Positions 1 through 7,882 are shown, counted from the stretch's first letter. The stretch is DNA of 59,385 bases from Paenarthrobacter sp. Z7-10 (GCF_026932795.1 NZ_JADPVH010000021.1:1-59385); one strand, 5' to 3'. The notes: generated by a model from the letters alone, not told the origin. Numbers and translations are program-made.

Positions 1-126
1 GGGCGGACACCCGCCGGCGTCACCGCCCGCGTCGTCCAACGCCTGCTGGCCCTGACCGCAGCGATCTGGCACAACGATCGGATCGGCCAAGCTGTGCGTC
101 GCTCCATGACCGCCTACGATCACTGA
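1..126 (+). mobile_element. 3' end of an IS982-type transposase, cut by the window edge
   Basis: The open frame enters from the left edge and stops with TGA at 124-126. Its last 41 residues include LLALTAAIWHNDRIG and end in MTAYDH, which resembles the C-terminal tail of IS982-family DDE transposases in actinobacteria. No start or catalytic residues are in the window. Sequence just past the stop (about 127-146, ttggaattattcatctag) may be the right terminal repeat, but the left end is not visible, so this cannot be confirmed. Confidence 0.6.
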
Positions 127-163
127 CCCTTGGAATTATTCATCTAGACGGTGGCCTGCAAAG

Positions 164-451
164 CTAGCCGCGGTATTCCCTGGCTGAGCCGGAGTCCGGA
201 TCGTCCACTGCCGGGTCCAGCAGCGGGGAGCTGGGGTTTTGGCCGGTGTCCGGACTAGGGGGTCCGCCGTCGCCATGAGCTCCCGTTGCTGCGTCGCCGG
301 CTCCGGTGGGAAGCACATCTCCCGATTCTGAACCGGGAGCAGGGCTGTCTAGCCCACCGGCCATTGAAACCCGCGGAGCCACCGCGTCCTCGCCCGGATT
401 TGCGGGGGCGTCCGGCGCCTCAACTTTCCTGTCCGCTGCTTCCATATCCAA
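164..451 (-). CDS. Short acidic low-complexity protein, doubtful
   Basis: The 95-residue frame would start at a TTG (449-451) with GGAAGG seven bases upstream. The product is rich in Asp, Gly, Pro and Ala, with no predicted membrane segment and no recognised domain. It lies just downstream of the frameshifted minus-strand tract at 479-778, so it may be a companion gene or simply a chance open frame in GC-rich DNA. I cannot assign a function. Confidence 0.25.
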   Translation of the reverse strand: MDMEAADRKVEAPDAPANPGEDAVAPRVSMAGGLDSPAPGSESGDVLPTGAGDAATGAHGDGGPPSPDTGQNPSSPLLDPAVDDPDSGSAREYRG

Positions 452-478
452 TCCGTGCCCTTCCGCAAATCCTTTTCA

Positions 479-778
479 CCGGCTTAAACCGGACTTCACT
501 TGCCGGGCATCGATGCCAACGGCGGATCCCACCTTTTCCCTTAAAGGTTACCGGTTCCCCACGTCAGCGTCACGGTCAAACGGACACGTGCATCGTCGAG
601 CCCCCGGGAAGGTCACCGCCCCGGCGTTGCTGATGCCATCCACGCTTTGCTCCGTCACCCTTAGAACAATTTCACCTTCAGCCCGGCCTTCCACGCTGTC
701 CGCCATGTCCGCTGCGATCCCGGACCCTGTGGGCGCAGACGCCGGCCCGCAAGGGAAGAGCGTGCAGTCCGACGGCAC
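479..778 (-). pseudogene. Frameshifted coding remnant, unknown family
   Basis: Read on the minus strand, coding-like peptide runs across all three frames: GIAADMADSVEGRAEGEIVL leads to NAGAVTFPG, then in the next frame LDDARVRLTVTLTWGTGNL, then in a third frame REKVGSAVGIDARQVKSG before a stop. The alternation DDARVRLTVTLTW is beta-strand-like and recalls small Asp23/Gls24-type envelope-stress proteins, but the match is only an impression. At least two indels would be needed to restore one frame, so I treat it as a decayed gene. Confidence 0.25.
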
Positions 779-902
779 TCATCCGGTGCCGATGAGAGTA
801 GGCGGACGACTGTAGGCGGGTAGGCGGACGACGGCAGTCCGACGACGGTAACGTGGCGCGCATTGCACGGACTGTACTCAGGCAACCGGTATCGTTGGCA
901 TC

Positions 903-1889
903 GTGCACAACAGGTCCGGGCTAGTTAAGATTGCGGCCGGCTGGCTGCTCGGATTGTTACTCGCCGCTTCGGCCGCCGTGATCACCATTCAACTGGTTAA
1001 CACCAACTATTTTGGTCCGCAGCAGAGGGTCCAGGAGTATCTCCAGGCACTCCACGACGGCGACGGAGCCAAGGCCCTGGGTCTGCTGCAGGCCACCGTT
1101 CCGGATGCTAATGCGGCCGTGCTGGACGGCGAGGGCCTTAAGGCTGCTGCCGCCGGCACCAGCAATGTGCATTTGGGTAACCCGGCATCCCAGCCGGACG
1201 GTCGGGTGAAGATCGACGTTGACTACACGATTGATGGCACCGCGTTGTCCACCAACTTTCTGCTGGAACCGACCGGCACCCGGTGGCTCTTCTTCACCTC
1301 CTGGGACTTAGTGCCGACCACCCTGCCCACACTGGATGTATCGGTGGTGAACGAAACTCAGGCCGCCCTGAACGGCGTGCAGGTGAACATGCCCTCGGGC
1401 CGGAACAGCTTCGCGGTGTTCTATCCAGGCCGCTATACCGCGGAATTCCAGAGCCAGTACTTCCGGGCTCCGGCCGTCACCTCCACCGTCAGTTCAGCCA
1501 ACGGCAAGCCGGCCGCCGTCGCCCTCGACACCGAACCCACCAGCGCCCTGCTGACGCAGGTGAACAGCAAGGTCCACCAGTATTTGGACGGCTGCGCCAA
1601 GCAGGAGGTGCTGCTGCCGGCCGCCTGCCCGTTCAGCAACCGAACGGACAACCGGGTACTGGGTCCCATTAACTGGAGTGTTGTCAGCTATCCGAAGATC
1701 AACATTTCAGCCTACGGCGGGAAATGGGTGCTGGCGCCCTTGACCGTCACTGCGCAGGTGGATTACAAAGAACAACAGCTCTACTCGGGAGCCATCTCTG
1801 AGGTGAAAACGGCCCAGGACTTCGGGTTCACCGCAAAGTTAAAGGTCAGTGAGACAGGTATCAGCGTCACCCCCGTGGTGGAGTACTAA
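903..1889 (+). CDS. Membrane-anchored hypothetical protein
   Basis: The 328-residue protein starts at GTG (903). It has a short basic N-terminus and one hydrophobic segment at about residues 8-29, so it is probably an N-terminally anchored extracellular protein. The rest is a soluble, beta-rich region with a Cys pair near residues 231 and 242 (DGCAKQEVLLPAACPF), possibly a disulfide, and a duplicated 'NTF2-like plus beta domain' feel. I recognise no catalytic motif or named family. It stands alone, transcribed towards the convergent TlpA/NHL gene. The last 19 bases, stop included, are duplicated 40 bp downstream. Confidence 0.75.
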   Translation: MHNRSGLVKIAAGWLLGLLLAASAAVITIQLVNTNYFGPQQRVQEYLQALHDGDGAKALGLLQATVPDANAAVLDGEGLKAAAAGTSNVHLGNPASQPDGRVKIDVDYTIDGTALSTNFLLEPTGTRWLFFTSWDLVPTTLPTLDVSVVNETQAALNGVQVNMPSGRNSFAVFYPGRYTAEFQSQYFRAPAVTSTVSSANGKPAAVALDTEPTSALLTQVNSKVHQYLDGCAKQEVLLPAACPFSNRTDNRVLGPINWSVVSYPKINISAYGGKWVLAPLTVTAQVDYKEQQLYSGAISEVKTAQDFGFTAKLKVSETGISVTPVVEY

Positions 1890-1935
1890 TCCCTTTGTCG
1901 ACTGCAAATACCCCGTGGTGGAGTACTAACCCCTT
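1871..1935 (+). repeat. Tandem duplication of a gene 3' end including its stop
   Basis: ccccgtggtggagtactaa occurs at 1871-1889, where it ends the preceding gene, and again exactly at 1911-1929, a period of 40 bp. The match continues for six more bases with one mismatch (tccctt versus cccctt). The intervening 15 bases are not repeated elsewhere nearby. Because the stop codon lies inside the first unit the protein is unaffected. Confidence 0.9.
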
Positions 1936-1980
1936 AGGCGGGCTTCTGGGCCTCAGTCCACCCCGCGCCGCCCCTTCCCA

Positions 1981-2038
1981 ACCAAGTAACAGCTGATGCA
2001 CGGAAAAGACGTTTTGAGTGCATCTGCTGTTACTTAAT
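1981..2038. repeat. Dispersed palindromic element, copy A
   Basis: Left arm aagtaacagctgatgcac (1984-2001) pairs with right arm gtgcatctgctgttactt (2018-2035) with one mismatch around a 16-base loop that ends ttttga. It lies between the convergent 3' ends of the genes at 903-1889 and 2076-4241. Three more copies (about 2811, 25475 and 29319) share the arm and loop sequence in the same orientation. There is no U-tract, so a terminator role is possible but not shown. Confidence 0.9.
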
Positions 2039-2075
2039 TAGATTTGCCGGGCCGTGGGCGGGGTGGGTCGCGGGG

Positions 2076-4241
2076 CTAATCCATTCCGCGCAGGTCCAGT
2101 GTCAGTTCGGAAGCGCCGGCCGGATCGAGCAGCACCGGAATTCCCCAGTCCTGCTGGTACAGGTGGCAGGCCGCATGGTCCGGGATTTCGCCGTCGGCGT
2201 CTTCGGTGCCATCACAGGCGGCCGCGCGTGCGGTGATGTGCAAAACCCCCTCGGTCACGCCGTCGGCCAGCGTCAATATCCGGGTCAGGCCAATGGAGGT
2301 TCCGCCACCGTCGCGAAGCAGTTCCGGTGGGGTGGCCGAGATCTTCAGTTGAGTGGGATCCCCCCAGCGATAATCCAGCTTCTGACCCGTGGGCGCGGTG
2401 AAACGCACCTGCAGCTCCAACGCACCCGCTGCAACAGGAGTCTTCGGACGCTGCGTCTGAACCGCCCCCTCATCGACCTGCAAGGCTTCCTTTGGCACCG
2501 GCAGCCGCACCAGGCGGTGCTGATTGGCCTCCACGACAATGAGCAGCGGCGTCCTGCCGGTGGTATCCAGCAGCACATCGGAGGGTTCGGACAGCCCCCG
2601 GGCCAGCGTGCTGACGCTCCGGTTCACCGGGTCGTAGCGGCGCACCGCACCGTTGTAAGTGTCCGCCAAGGCGATGGAGCCGTCCGGCAGCACGGTGACC
2701 CCGAGTGGATGCTGCAGCCGGGCCTGAGCCGCGGCGCCGTCGCGGAAACCAAAGTCGAAAAGGCCTTCACCGACGGCGGTCTCCACGGTCAGCGAAGCGC
2801 TTTCGTCGGAACTAAGTGGCAGCTGATGCACGGAAGAAGGGTTTTGAGTGCGTTTGCTGTTACTCACTTGGGAGGAGGGGAATCGCAGCACGCGCAGCGC
2901 CGAGGTTTCGGAATCCGCCACCCAGATACTGCCGTCCGCGTCTTCCGCTAGGCCGGACGGCTGGGCGAACCACGCCTGCTCGGCCGGCCCGTCCAGCAAG
3001 CCTTCCAACCCATTTCCAGCCACGATCGTGAGCTGCCCGGTCAAGGGATCAAAGCCGAAGATCTGGTGCACGCCGGCCATCGCAACCACCACCCGGTTCA
3101 GCTGCCGGGACCAGACCACGTCCCAGGGCGAGGAAAGTGCGACCTCCAGCGGCCGCATGCCCAGATCCCCGGACGCCAGCGGCGCGCCGTCGTCGTCGAC
3201 CCTTGCCGGTCCCGCCTCAAGCAGCCGCTGCACTCCGCTCCCAGCCAGCGTGCGAACCGAGCCCTCGGCCAGGTTGACCCCACGCAACCGGTGATTGACC
3301 GAGTCGGCGACGACGACGTCGTACCCGGCCTGGGCGGCGACCGCGGCGGGCAGCAGCGTCAGACCCTGCGGTTCATTGAATCGCGCGGCCTCCGCCGGGC
3401 CATCCTGGTGCCCTTTGGTTCCCTGGCCGATGGTGCGGACCACGGTCAGCAGGTCAGGTCCGAGCTCAACCAAACGGTGATGTCCGGTGTCGGAAACCAG
3501 GAAGTTCCCGCCCGCCAGCGGAAGCACCTTGCCCGGAAAACGCAGGTCTCCCGCCGTCGGCTCGGGAGCAACATACGGACCGTCCCCGCGGTGCAGCGTG
3601 CCCTTGGCCTCGTGCTTGGCAATCAGCTCGGGAATGAGCGAGGCCAGTCCAGCGGCGTGCCCCTCCCCCGATAGATGGGCAACGATGTACCCCTCGGGAT
3701 CGATCACCACCAGGGTTGGCCACGCGCGCGCCGCATAGGCCTGCCAGGTGAGCAGTTCCGGATCGTCCAGGACCGGGTGCCGGATTTCATATCGTTCGAC
3801 GGCGGAGGCGAGCGCCACTGGGTCCGCCTCGTGTTCAAACTTGGGCGAGTGCACCCCGACGGTGACCAACACGTCCGCATATTGCTGCTCCAGCGGGCGG
3901 AGTTCGTCAATCACGTGCAGGCAATTAATACAGCAGAAGGTCCAGAAGTCCAGCAGCACGATCTTGCCGCGCAGCTGTTCCAGGCCCAGCGGCTTGCCGC
4001 CGGTGTTCAGCCAGCCGCGGCCCTCCAGCTCGGAGGCACGCACTCGAAGGTGCGCCATCGGAGCCTTGGCCCCGGCGGTCTTCGTCTCTGCTGTCTTCGT
4101 CTCTGCTGTCTTCGTCTCTGCTGTCTTCGTCTCTGCTGTCTTCGTCTCCACAGTTTTCGCCTCTGCAGCCTTGACTGCGGTGGCCTCAGTTTCGCCGGTC
4201 TTCATCTCTGCGGTCTTCGTCTCTGCGGTCTTCGCATCCAC
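2076..4241 (-). CDS. Thioredoxin-like/NHL-repeat protein (NHLRC2 type)
   Basis: The 721-residue protein starts at GTG 4241, overlapping the upstream TAG by one base (TAGTG), so the two genes are probably translationally coupled. Residues 1-60 are a low-complexity TAETK repeat. Then comes a TlpA/AhpC-like thioredoxin domain with FWTFCCINCLHVID (CxxC), followed by NHL beta-propeller repeats (for example VADSVNHRLRGV and ADTYNGAVRRYD). This layout matches the NHLRC2-like family; its substrate is not established. No signal peptide is seen, so it should be cytoplasmic. A copy of the dispersed palindrome is inserted in frame at 2811-2872, adding about 25 residues between propeller blades. Confidence 0.85.
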   Translation of the reverse strand: MDAKTAETKTAEMKTGETEATAVKAAEAKTVETKTAETKTAETKTAETKTAETKTAGAKAPMAHLRVRASELEGRGWLNTGGKPLGLEQLRGKIVLLDFWTFCCINCLHVIDELRPLEQQYADVLVTVGVHSPKFEHEADPVALASAVERYEIRHPVLDDPELLTWQAYAARAWPTLVVIDPEGYIVAHLSGEGHAAGLASLIPELIAKHEAKGTLHRGDGPYVAPEPTAGDLRFPGKVLPLAGGNFLVSDTGHHRLVELGPDLLTVVRTIGQGTKGHQDGPAEAARFNEPQGLTLLPAAVAAQAGYDVVVADSVNHRLRGVNLAEGSVRTLAGSGVQRLLEAGPARVDDDGAPLASGDLGMRPLEVALSSPWDVVWSRQLNRVVVAMAGVHQIFGFDPLTGQLTIVAGNGLEGLLDGPAEQAWFAQPSGLAEDADGSIWVADSETSALRVLRFPSSQVSNSKRTQNPSSVHQLPLSSDESASLTVETAVGEGLFDFGFRDGAAAQARLQHPLGVTVLPDGSIALADTYNGAVRRYDPVNRSVSTLARGLSEPSDVLLDTTGRTPLLIVVEANQHRLVRLPVPKEALQVDEGAVQTQRPKTPVAAGALELQVRFTAPTGQKLDYRWGDPTQLKISATPPELLRDGGGTSIGLTRILTLADGVTEGVLHITARAAACDGTEDADGEIPDHAACHLYQQDWGIPVLLDPAGASELTLDLRGMD
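2811..2872. repeat. Dispersed palindromic element, copy B, in frame within a gene
   Basis: Left arm aagtggcagctgatgcac (2814-2831) and right arm gtgcgtttgctgttactc (2848-2865) flank a loop with gttttga, as in copy A. On the minus strand it is read as SQVSNSKRTQNPSSVHQLPL inside the NHL propeller of the 2076-4241 gene, between VADSETSALRVLRF and TVETAVGEGLFDFG. Relatives of this family that I recall have only a short linker there, so it looks like an insertion that kept the frame. Confidence 0.9.
4081..4235 (-). repeat. 15-bp coding minisatellite
   Basis: ttcgtctctgctgtc is repeated four times perfectly (4081-4140), then degenerates through about six more imperfect units to 4235. Being 15 bp, each unit adds five residues (TAETK/TKTAE) to the N-terminus of the TlpA/NHL protein, so unit number can change without loss of frame. 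Confidence 0.9.
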
Positions 4242-6403
4242 TACGGGGTTTCTCCTTGCTTCGCCTGCTGCATCGTGTCCCCGCCCGGAACGGCGTCGCC
4301 ATGGAGTTTCGTGTCGCGCTCGGCCAGTTGGGCAAACATATCGTTGTAAGCGGTCAGGTCCGCATCATTATTCCTGTCCGCGGCCCGGTCCTTGCGCTTA
4401 GTCTCACGCTCGTCCGAGCGGGACCACATCATGGCGACGCCAATGGCGATCAGCAACGTTGGGATTTCGCCGATCCCCCAGGCGATGCCGCCGCCGGTCT
4501 GCTGGTCCGCCAGCGCCGAAGCGCCCCAAGTCCGGCCCATGTTCCCGAAGTAACTGCCCTGCAGCAGCGCAGTGGCGCTCATCAGCGAAACGCCAAAGAA
4601 CGCATGGAACGCCATAGTCGCCAGCAGCAGCAACAACCGCAGTGGATAAGGCGCGCGGCGCGGAATCGGGTCCGAGCCAATCATGGTGAGGATAAAGAGG
4701 TATCCGGTGATGGTGAAATGCAGCATCATCAGCTCGTGGCCAACATGGTCACGCATCGCATAGCCGAAGGCCGCGGTGTAGTAAAACAGCACCAGTGAGC
4801 CGGCAAAGTTTGCCGCGGCGAACAGCGGGTGCGTCACCAAGGCCGAGAACTTGGAGTGCACCAGCACCAGGATCCACTCGCGGACCCCGCGGCTGCCGTC
4901 ACCGCGTGGCCTCAGGGCTTTCAGTCCCAGTGATATCGGGGCGCCGAGGACCATGAACAGCGGCGAGACAAGCATCAGCATCATGTGGTCCACCATGTGC
5001 GCACTGAACAGCACGCGCCCATACACCGCCGGGCCACCCGAGGTCACATAGGTCAGAGCCACCATGCCCAGCAGCCAGGAAACGGTCCGCAGCAGCGGCC
5101 AGCCATCGCCCCGGCGCCGCAGCTTCAGCACGCCGGCGAGGTAGGCCGCGGTGGCGACCAGCACGAAGGCGACCCAGAGCCAGTCCAGCCTCCACTCGGT
5201 GACCCAGCGCGACGGTGACAGCGCCGGTGGCAGTTCATAGCCGGTGAGGAGCACGGCGGGCGTGGCATCCGGGGCGTAACTGGTGGGTTCCGGTGGCGCG
5301 GATCGGCTTAGGGCCACGGCGATGCCGCTGGTGGAGCCCATGATGATCAGTTCGCCCAGAATGAGCTGCCACAGCACCCGACGCGCGGAGAGTGATCCCC
5401 GGCCGCTTTCCAGCCGCGGAAGTATCCATTGCCGGTGCATGTAACCGATGACGCCCAGCACTATGGTGGCCGCCGTCTTGATCAGGATCAGCTGGCCATA
5501 GGCGGAGGTGAACAGTTCGTTCCAGCTCGTGATCCGGATAGCTGCGTTGATCACGCCGGAGGCAAAGACGGTGACGAAGGCAAACAAGGCCATCGTGGAG
5601 AACCGCTTCAGCACCGGGCCGGTCAATTTGTTCAGGGTTCCGGAAATCACCGCCAGCGCTATGATGCCGCCAAACCACAGTGCCACCCCGGTCAGGTGCA
5701 GCAGCAGGGAATTGACCGCCCCCTCGTGGTCCGAACCGCTGGAGGCATGTCCGATCAGGGCCTGCGGGGTCAGTCCCAGCAGCGCCAGCACCAAGGTGAT
5801 GGCCAACGCATTGAGCGACCGCACACCGAAACACAGCGTGGCCACGACGGCGGCAAAGATGCAGATCGCCAGCCAGGCCTGGCCGGTGGGCAGGGATGTC
5901 ATGTAAAACGCCAGCTGCGCGGTGTAGTCCGAGCCGGAGGACGGCGGGAGCCCCGCTATGTCCGAGTAGGTCAGGACGAGCACCACGATGGCGGACAGCG
6001 TCCAGACGACGGCGGCAACAGCAGCCAGCGTCAAGGCTCTGGTGAACGCCGGGTGTTCGGGTGCCGGCGGAGCGGCGGTCCCCACGGCGGCCAGCCGGCC
6101 CGCCGGTGTGGAGCGCAGGGGCTTAAGTTCCTTGGGCAGCAGAACCACGGCAAAGAGCAGAGCGCCCACGACGGTGGCGACGGCGACGTTGTGCACGGTC
6201 AGGGCTATCGGCAAACCCCAGCGGGTCACCGCGCCGGGGTCAAGCAACCGACCCGAGGCGGCAGCCCCGGAGAAGATCAGCGCGGCCACCAGCGAAAGGA
6301 CTGTGATGAGGGCTCCGGCCAACAGCCACGGCCCACGGATACCGGCCCGAGGCGCGGCGGCGGTACCGGGCGATGGATTCTTAGTTGCTGTTGCTGATGC
6401 CAC
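4241..6403 (-). CDS. CopD-CtaG fusion membrane protein
   Basis: The 720-residue protein starts at GTG 6403, with AGGACA about 9 bases upstream. The first half (about residues 25-400) is a multi-helix CopD-type copper-transport domain; the second half (about 400-680) is a Caa3-type CtaG domain with its histidine-rich helices (FSAHMVDHMMLML, GHELMMLHF). The tail is charged and cytoplasmic. This fusion is common in actinobacteria and is linked to copper supply for cytochrome c oxidase. It is followed, with a one-base overlap, by the thioredoxin-like/NHL gene, which supports a shared role in copper or thiol handling; that link is inference. Confidence 0.88.
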   Translation of the reverse strand: MASATATKNPSPGTAAAPRAGIRGPWLLAGALITVLSLVAALIFSGAAASGRLLDPGAVTRWGLPIALTVHNVAVATVVGALLFAVVLLPKELKPLRSTPAGRLAAVGTAAPPAPEHPAFTRALTLAAVAAVVWTLSAIVVLVLTYSDIAGLPPSSGSDYTAQLAFYMTSLPTGQAWLAICIFAAVVATLCFGVRSLNALAITLVLALLGLTPQALIGHASSGSDHEGAVNSLLLHLTGVALWFGGIIALAVISGTLNKLTGPVLKRFSTMALFAFVTVFASGVINAAIRITSWNELFTSAYGQLILIKTAATIVLGVIGYMHRQWILPRLESGRGSLSARRVLWQLILGELIIMGSTSGIAVALSRSAPPEPTSYAPDATPAVLLTGYELPPALSPSRWVTEWRLDWLWVAFVLVATAAYLAGVLKLRRRGDGWPLLRTVSWLLGMVALTYVTSGGPAVYGRVLFSAHMVDHMMLMLVSPLFMVLGAPISLGLKALRPRGDGSRGVREWILVLVHSKFSALVTHPLFAAANFAGSLVLFYYTAAFGYAMRDHVGHELMMLHFTITGYLFILTMIGSDPIPRRAPYPLRLLLLLATMAFHAFFGVSLMSATALLQGSYFGNMGRTWGASALADQQTGGGIAWGIGEIPTLLIAIGVAMMWSRSDERETKRKDRAADRNNDADLTAYNDMFAQLAERDTKLHGDAVPGGDTMQQAKQGETP

Positions 6404-6506
6404 CTATTCATTGTCCTGCACCCGGCGCGCATACCGCGAATCAGGGCCGCTGAACGATGGGCGAGGCAACAGCAACCGGGGCGCTTACACCATTGCGATT
6501 AAGCGG

Positions 6507-6540
6507 CGGAGGACGGCCGCCCGCTGGCAACCGTCCTCCG
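6507..6540 (-). terminator. Hairpin downstream of the HU gene
   Basis: Perfect 10-bp arms cggaggacgg (6507-6516) and ccgtcctccg (6531-6540) enclose a 14-base loop. It lies 36 bases past the HU stop codon and before the start of the CopD-CtaG gene, fitting a terminator for hup. No long T-run follows. Confidence 0.6.
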
Positions 6541-6576
6541 GCAGGATCCCAATCGGGACCCTTGCCCCTGGTGTGA

Positions 6577-6861
6577 CTACTTGTTGGAGACAGCAGCCTT
6601 CAGCTTGGAACCGGCACTCAGCTTCACGCTGTGGCCGGCGGCGATCTGGATGGCCTCGCCGGTCTGCGGGTTACGGCCCGTGCGGGCAGCGCGGTCGGTC
6701 CGCTCGACGGACAGCCAGCCGGGGATGGTGATCTTTTCGCCGGCAGAGACCGAGCTCTCGAACACCGAGAAAAGGGCGTCCAGAACGGAGTTCACCGCGG
6801 TCTGGCTGGTCTCAGCCTTAGCAGCAACTTCGGCAACCAATTCACTACGATTCTTAGCCAT
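6577..6861 (-). CDS. hup: HU-family DNA-binding protein
   Basis: The 94-residue protein has the usual HU length and sequence: MAKNRSELVAEVAAKA helix, ALFSVFESSVSAGEKITIPG, and the DNA-binding arm RTGRNPQTGEAIQIAAG. It lacks the long Lys/Ala-rich C-terminal tail seen in mycobacterial HupB. It acts as a nucleoid histone-like protein. ATG 6861 has a strong AGGAGG about six bases upstream. A hairpin follows the stop codon and the gene stands as its own transcription unit. Confidence 0.95.
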   Translation of the reverse strand: MAKNRSELVAEVAAKAETSQTAVNSVLDALFSVFESSVSAGEKITIPGWLSVERTDRAARTGRNPQTGEAIQIAAGHSVKLSAGSKLKAAVSNK

Positions 6862-7045
6862 TTATGTCCTCCTGGACCTCAGATGAATGGAGTTGAACGC
6901 GGGATGCGTGCCAACCACTGTTTCCGAACATACCAGCTAAGCCTTGCCGCGCCAGCAGTTTTCCCTGTTTTTGCGCAGTTTTTCCCGCCAATTGGGGGGT
7001 TTTGCGCCGTCGGCGGCGCATTTGTGGTCCGTCGAACATACGGCC

Positions 7046-7097
7046 GGAGCATGGCAGGGGGCGGAGCATGGCAGGGGGCGGAGCATGGCAAAGGGGC
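7046..7097. repeat. 17-bp tandem repeat, three copies
   Basis: ggagcatggcagggggc occurs at 7046-7062 and 7063-7079, then as a near-copy at 7080-7097 that runs into the terminator arm. Because the period is 17 it is not coding-compatible, and it abuts the 3' end of the ribosomal-protein operon. Confidence 0.9.
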
Positions 7098-7122
7098 GGT
7101 GGCCTCATGGCCACCGCCCCTT
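7091..7122. terminator. Strong hairpin terminator after rpsN
   Basis: Perfect 14-bp arms aaggggcggtggcc (7091-7104) and ggccaccgcccctt (7109-7122) with a 4-base loop tcat. It lies 45 bases past the rpsN stop codon. The A/T flanks allow bidirectional function. Confidence 0.85.
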
Positions 7123-7167
7123 CATCAGCAGTGCACAGCCAGCCTCAGCGGGCCACCGGAGCTGCAG

Positions 7168-7473
7168 TTACCAGCTGGACTTCTTAATGCCGGGCAGTTC
7201 GCCTCTGTGCGCCATGTCGCGGAAGCGGACACGGGAGATGCCGAACTTCTGCAGCGTTCCGCGCGGCCGGCCGTCGATGGTGTCGCGGTTGCGCACCCGG
7301 ATCGGCGAGGCGTTGCGGGGCAGCTTCTGCAGGCCGAGGCGTGCGGCTTCACGCGCCTCGTCAGTGGCGTTGGCGTCAACCAGAGTCTTCTTCAGCTCGA
7401 GACGCTTCGCAGCGTAACGCTCGACGATGACTTTACGCTGTTCGTTCTTTGCAATCATTGACTTTTTAGCCAT
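7168..7473 (-). CDS. rpsN: 30S ribosomal protein S14, zinc-free form
   Basis: The 101-residue protein has the S14 signature [20 protein letters not shown] and the C-terminal end [11 protein letters not shown]. It is the long type without the two CxxC pairs, so it does not bind zinc. It is the last gene of a three-gene operon: ATG 7473 lies five bases past the rpmG stop codon, and a strong terminator follows. Confidence 0.97.
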   Translation of the reverse strand: MAKKSMIAKNEQRKVIVERYAAKRLELKKTLVDANATDEAREAARLGLQKLPRNASPIRVRNRDTIDGRPRGTLQKFGISRVRFRDMAHRGELPGIKKSSW

Positions 7474-7478
7474 AGTCT

Positions 7479-7646
7479 TTAGCGCTCCTCTCGGAATTCG
7501 ACGTGCTTGCGGATCTTGGGATCGTACTTTTTCAAAACCATGCGATCCGGATCATTCCGGCGGTTCTTACGGGTGACGTAAGTAAAACCCGTACCCGCGG
7601 TGCTCTTGAGCTTGATAATGGGACGTACGTCCTGGGCTTTTGCCAT
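7479..7646 (-). CDS. rpmG: 50S ribosomal protein L33, zinc-free form
   Basis: This short gene encodes 55 residues beginning [20 protein letters not shown] and ending HVEFREER, matching L33. It has no cysteine at all, so the CxxC zinc ribbon of the other L33 type is missing. The ATG (7646) overlaps the rpmB stop by one base (TAATG), suggesting coupled translation. In actinobacteria such cysteine-free paralogs are often expressed under zinc limitation through Zur. Confidence 0.96.
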   Translation of the reverse strand: MAKAQDVRPIIKLKSTAGTGFTYVTRKNRRNDPDRMVLKKYDPKIRKHVEFREER

Positions 7647-7882
7647 TAGAGCTTCACCCCACGTGCCTGGATCTGTGCCACGACCGCGTCAATGCCGCGG
7701 ACGTCGATGGTCTTGATGCCCTTCGCGGACAACGTCAGCGTGACGTTGCGGCGAAGGGACGGAACCCAGTAGCGCTTCTTCTGGATATTCGGGTCGAACC
7801 GGCGCTTATTGCGGCGGTGCGAGTGCGAAATGCTGTGTCCAAAGCCCGGCTCGGCTCCAGTCACTTGGCAGTGAGCTGCCAT
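7646..7882 (-). CDS. rpmB: 50S ribosomal protein L28, zinc-free form
   Basis: The 78-residue protein has the L28 signature [20 protein letters not shown] and an isolated Cys5 rather than CxxC pairs. It is the first gene of the rpmB-rpmG-rpsN operon. RBS AAGGAG lies a few bases before ATG 7882. I looked for a Zur-type palindrome in the 270 bp upstream and found no convincing one, so zinc control is not supported by this sequence. Confidence 0.96.
   Translation of the reverse strand: MAAHCQVTGAEPGFGHSISHSHRRNKRRFDPNIQKKRYWVPSLRRNVTLTLSAKGIKTIDVRGIDAVVAQIQARGVKL

Larger units (their letters stand above)
127..902. other. 776-bp gene-poor stretch with decayed coding traces
   Basis: No frame here looks like an intact conserved gene. 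The minus strand holds two weak candidates, a short acidic Pro/Gly-rich frame (164-451) and a frameshifted tract (about 479-778), listed separately. A short degenerate direct repeat (gtaggcggacgacggcagtc-like) lies around 800-845. Its position next to a transposase end fits a degraded junction between a mobile element and the chromosome. Confidence 0.5.
6862..7167. other. 306-bp intergenic region between hup and rpsN
   Basis: It holds the hup promoter region, an AT-richer stretch near 6940-7000, three 17-bp tandem repeats (7046-7097) and the strong hairpin ending the rpmB-rpmG-rpsN operon (7091-7122). I see no gene in it. Confidence 0.7.

Noticed and set aside
5429-6397. Long open frame antisense to CopD-CtaG
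   Set aside because: It mirrors the high GC content of the real gene and encodes Gln/Arg/Gly-rich sequence without any family resemblance.
7046-7097. Tandem 17-bp repeats as a replication-origin iteron set
   Set aside because: Only three units, no DnaA boxes or replication gene nearby, and they abut a terminator.
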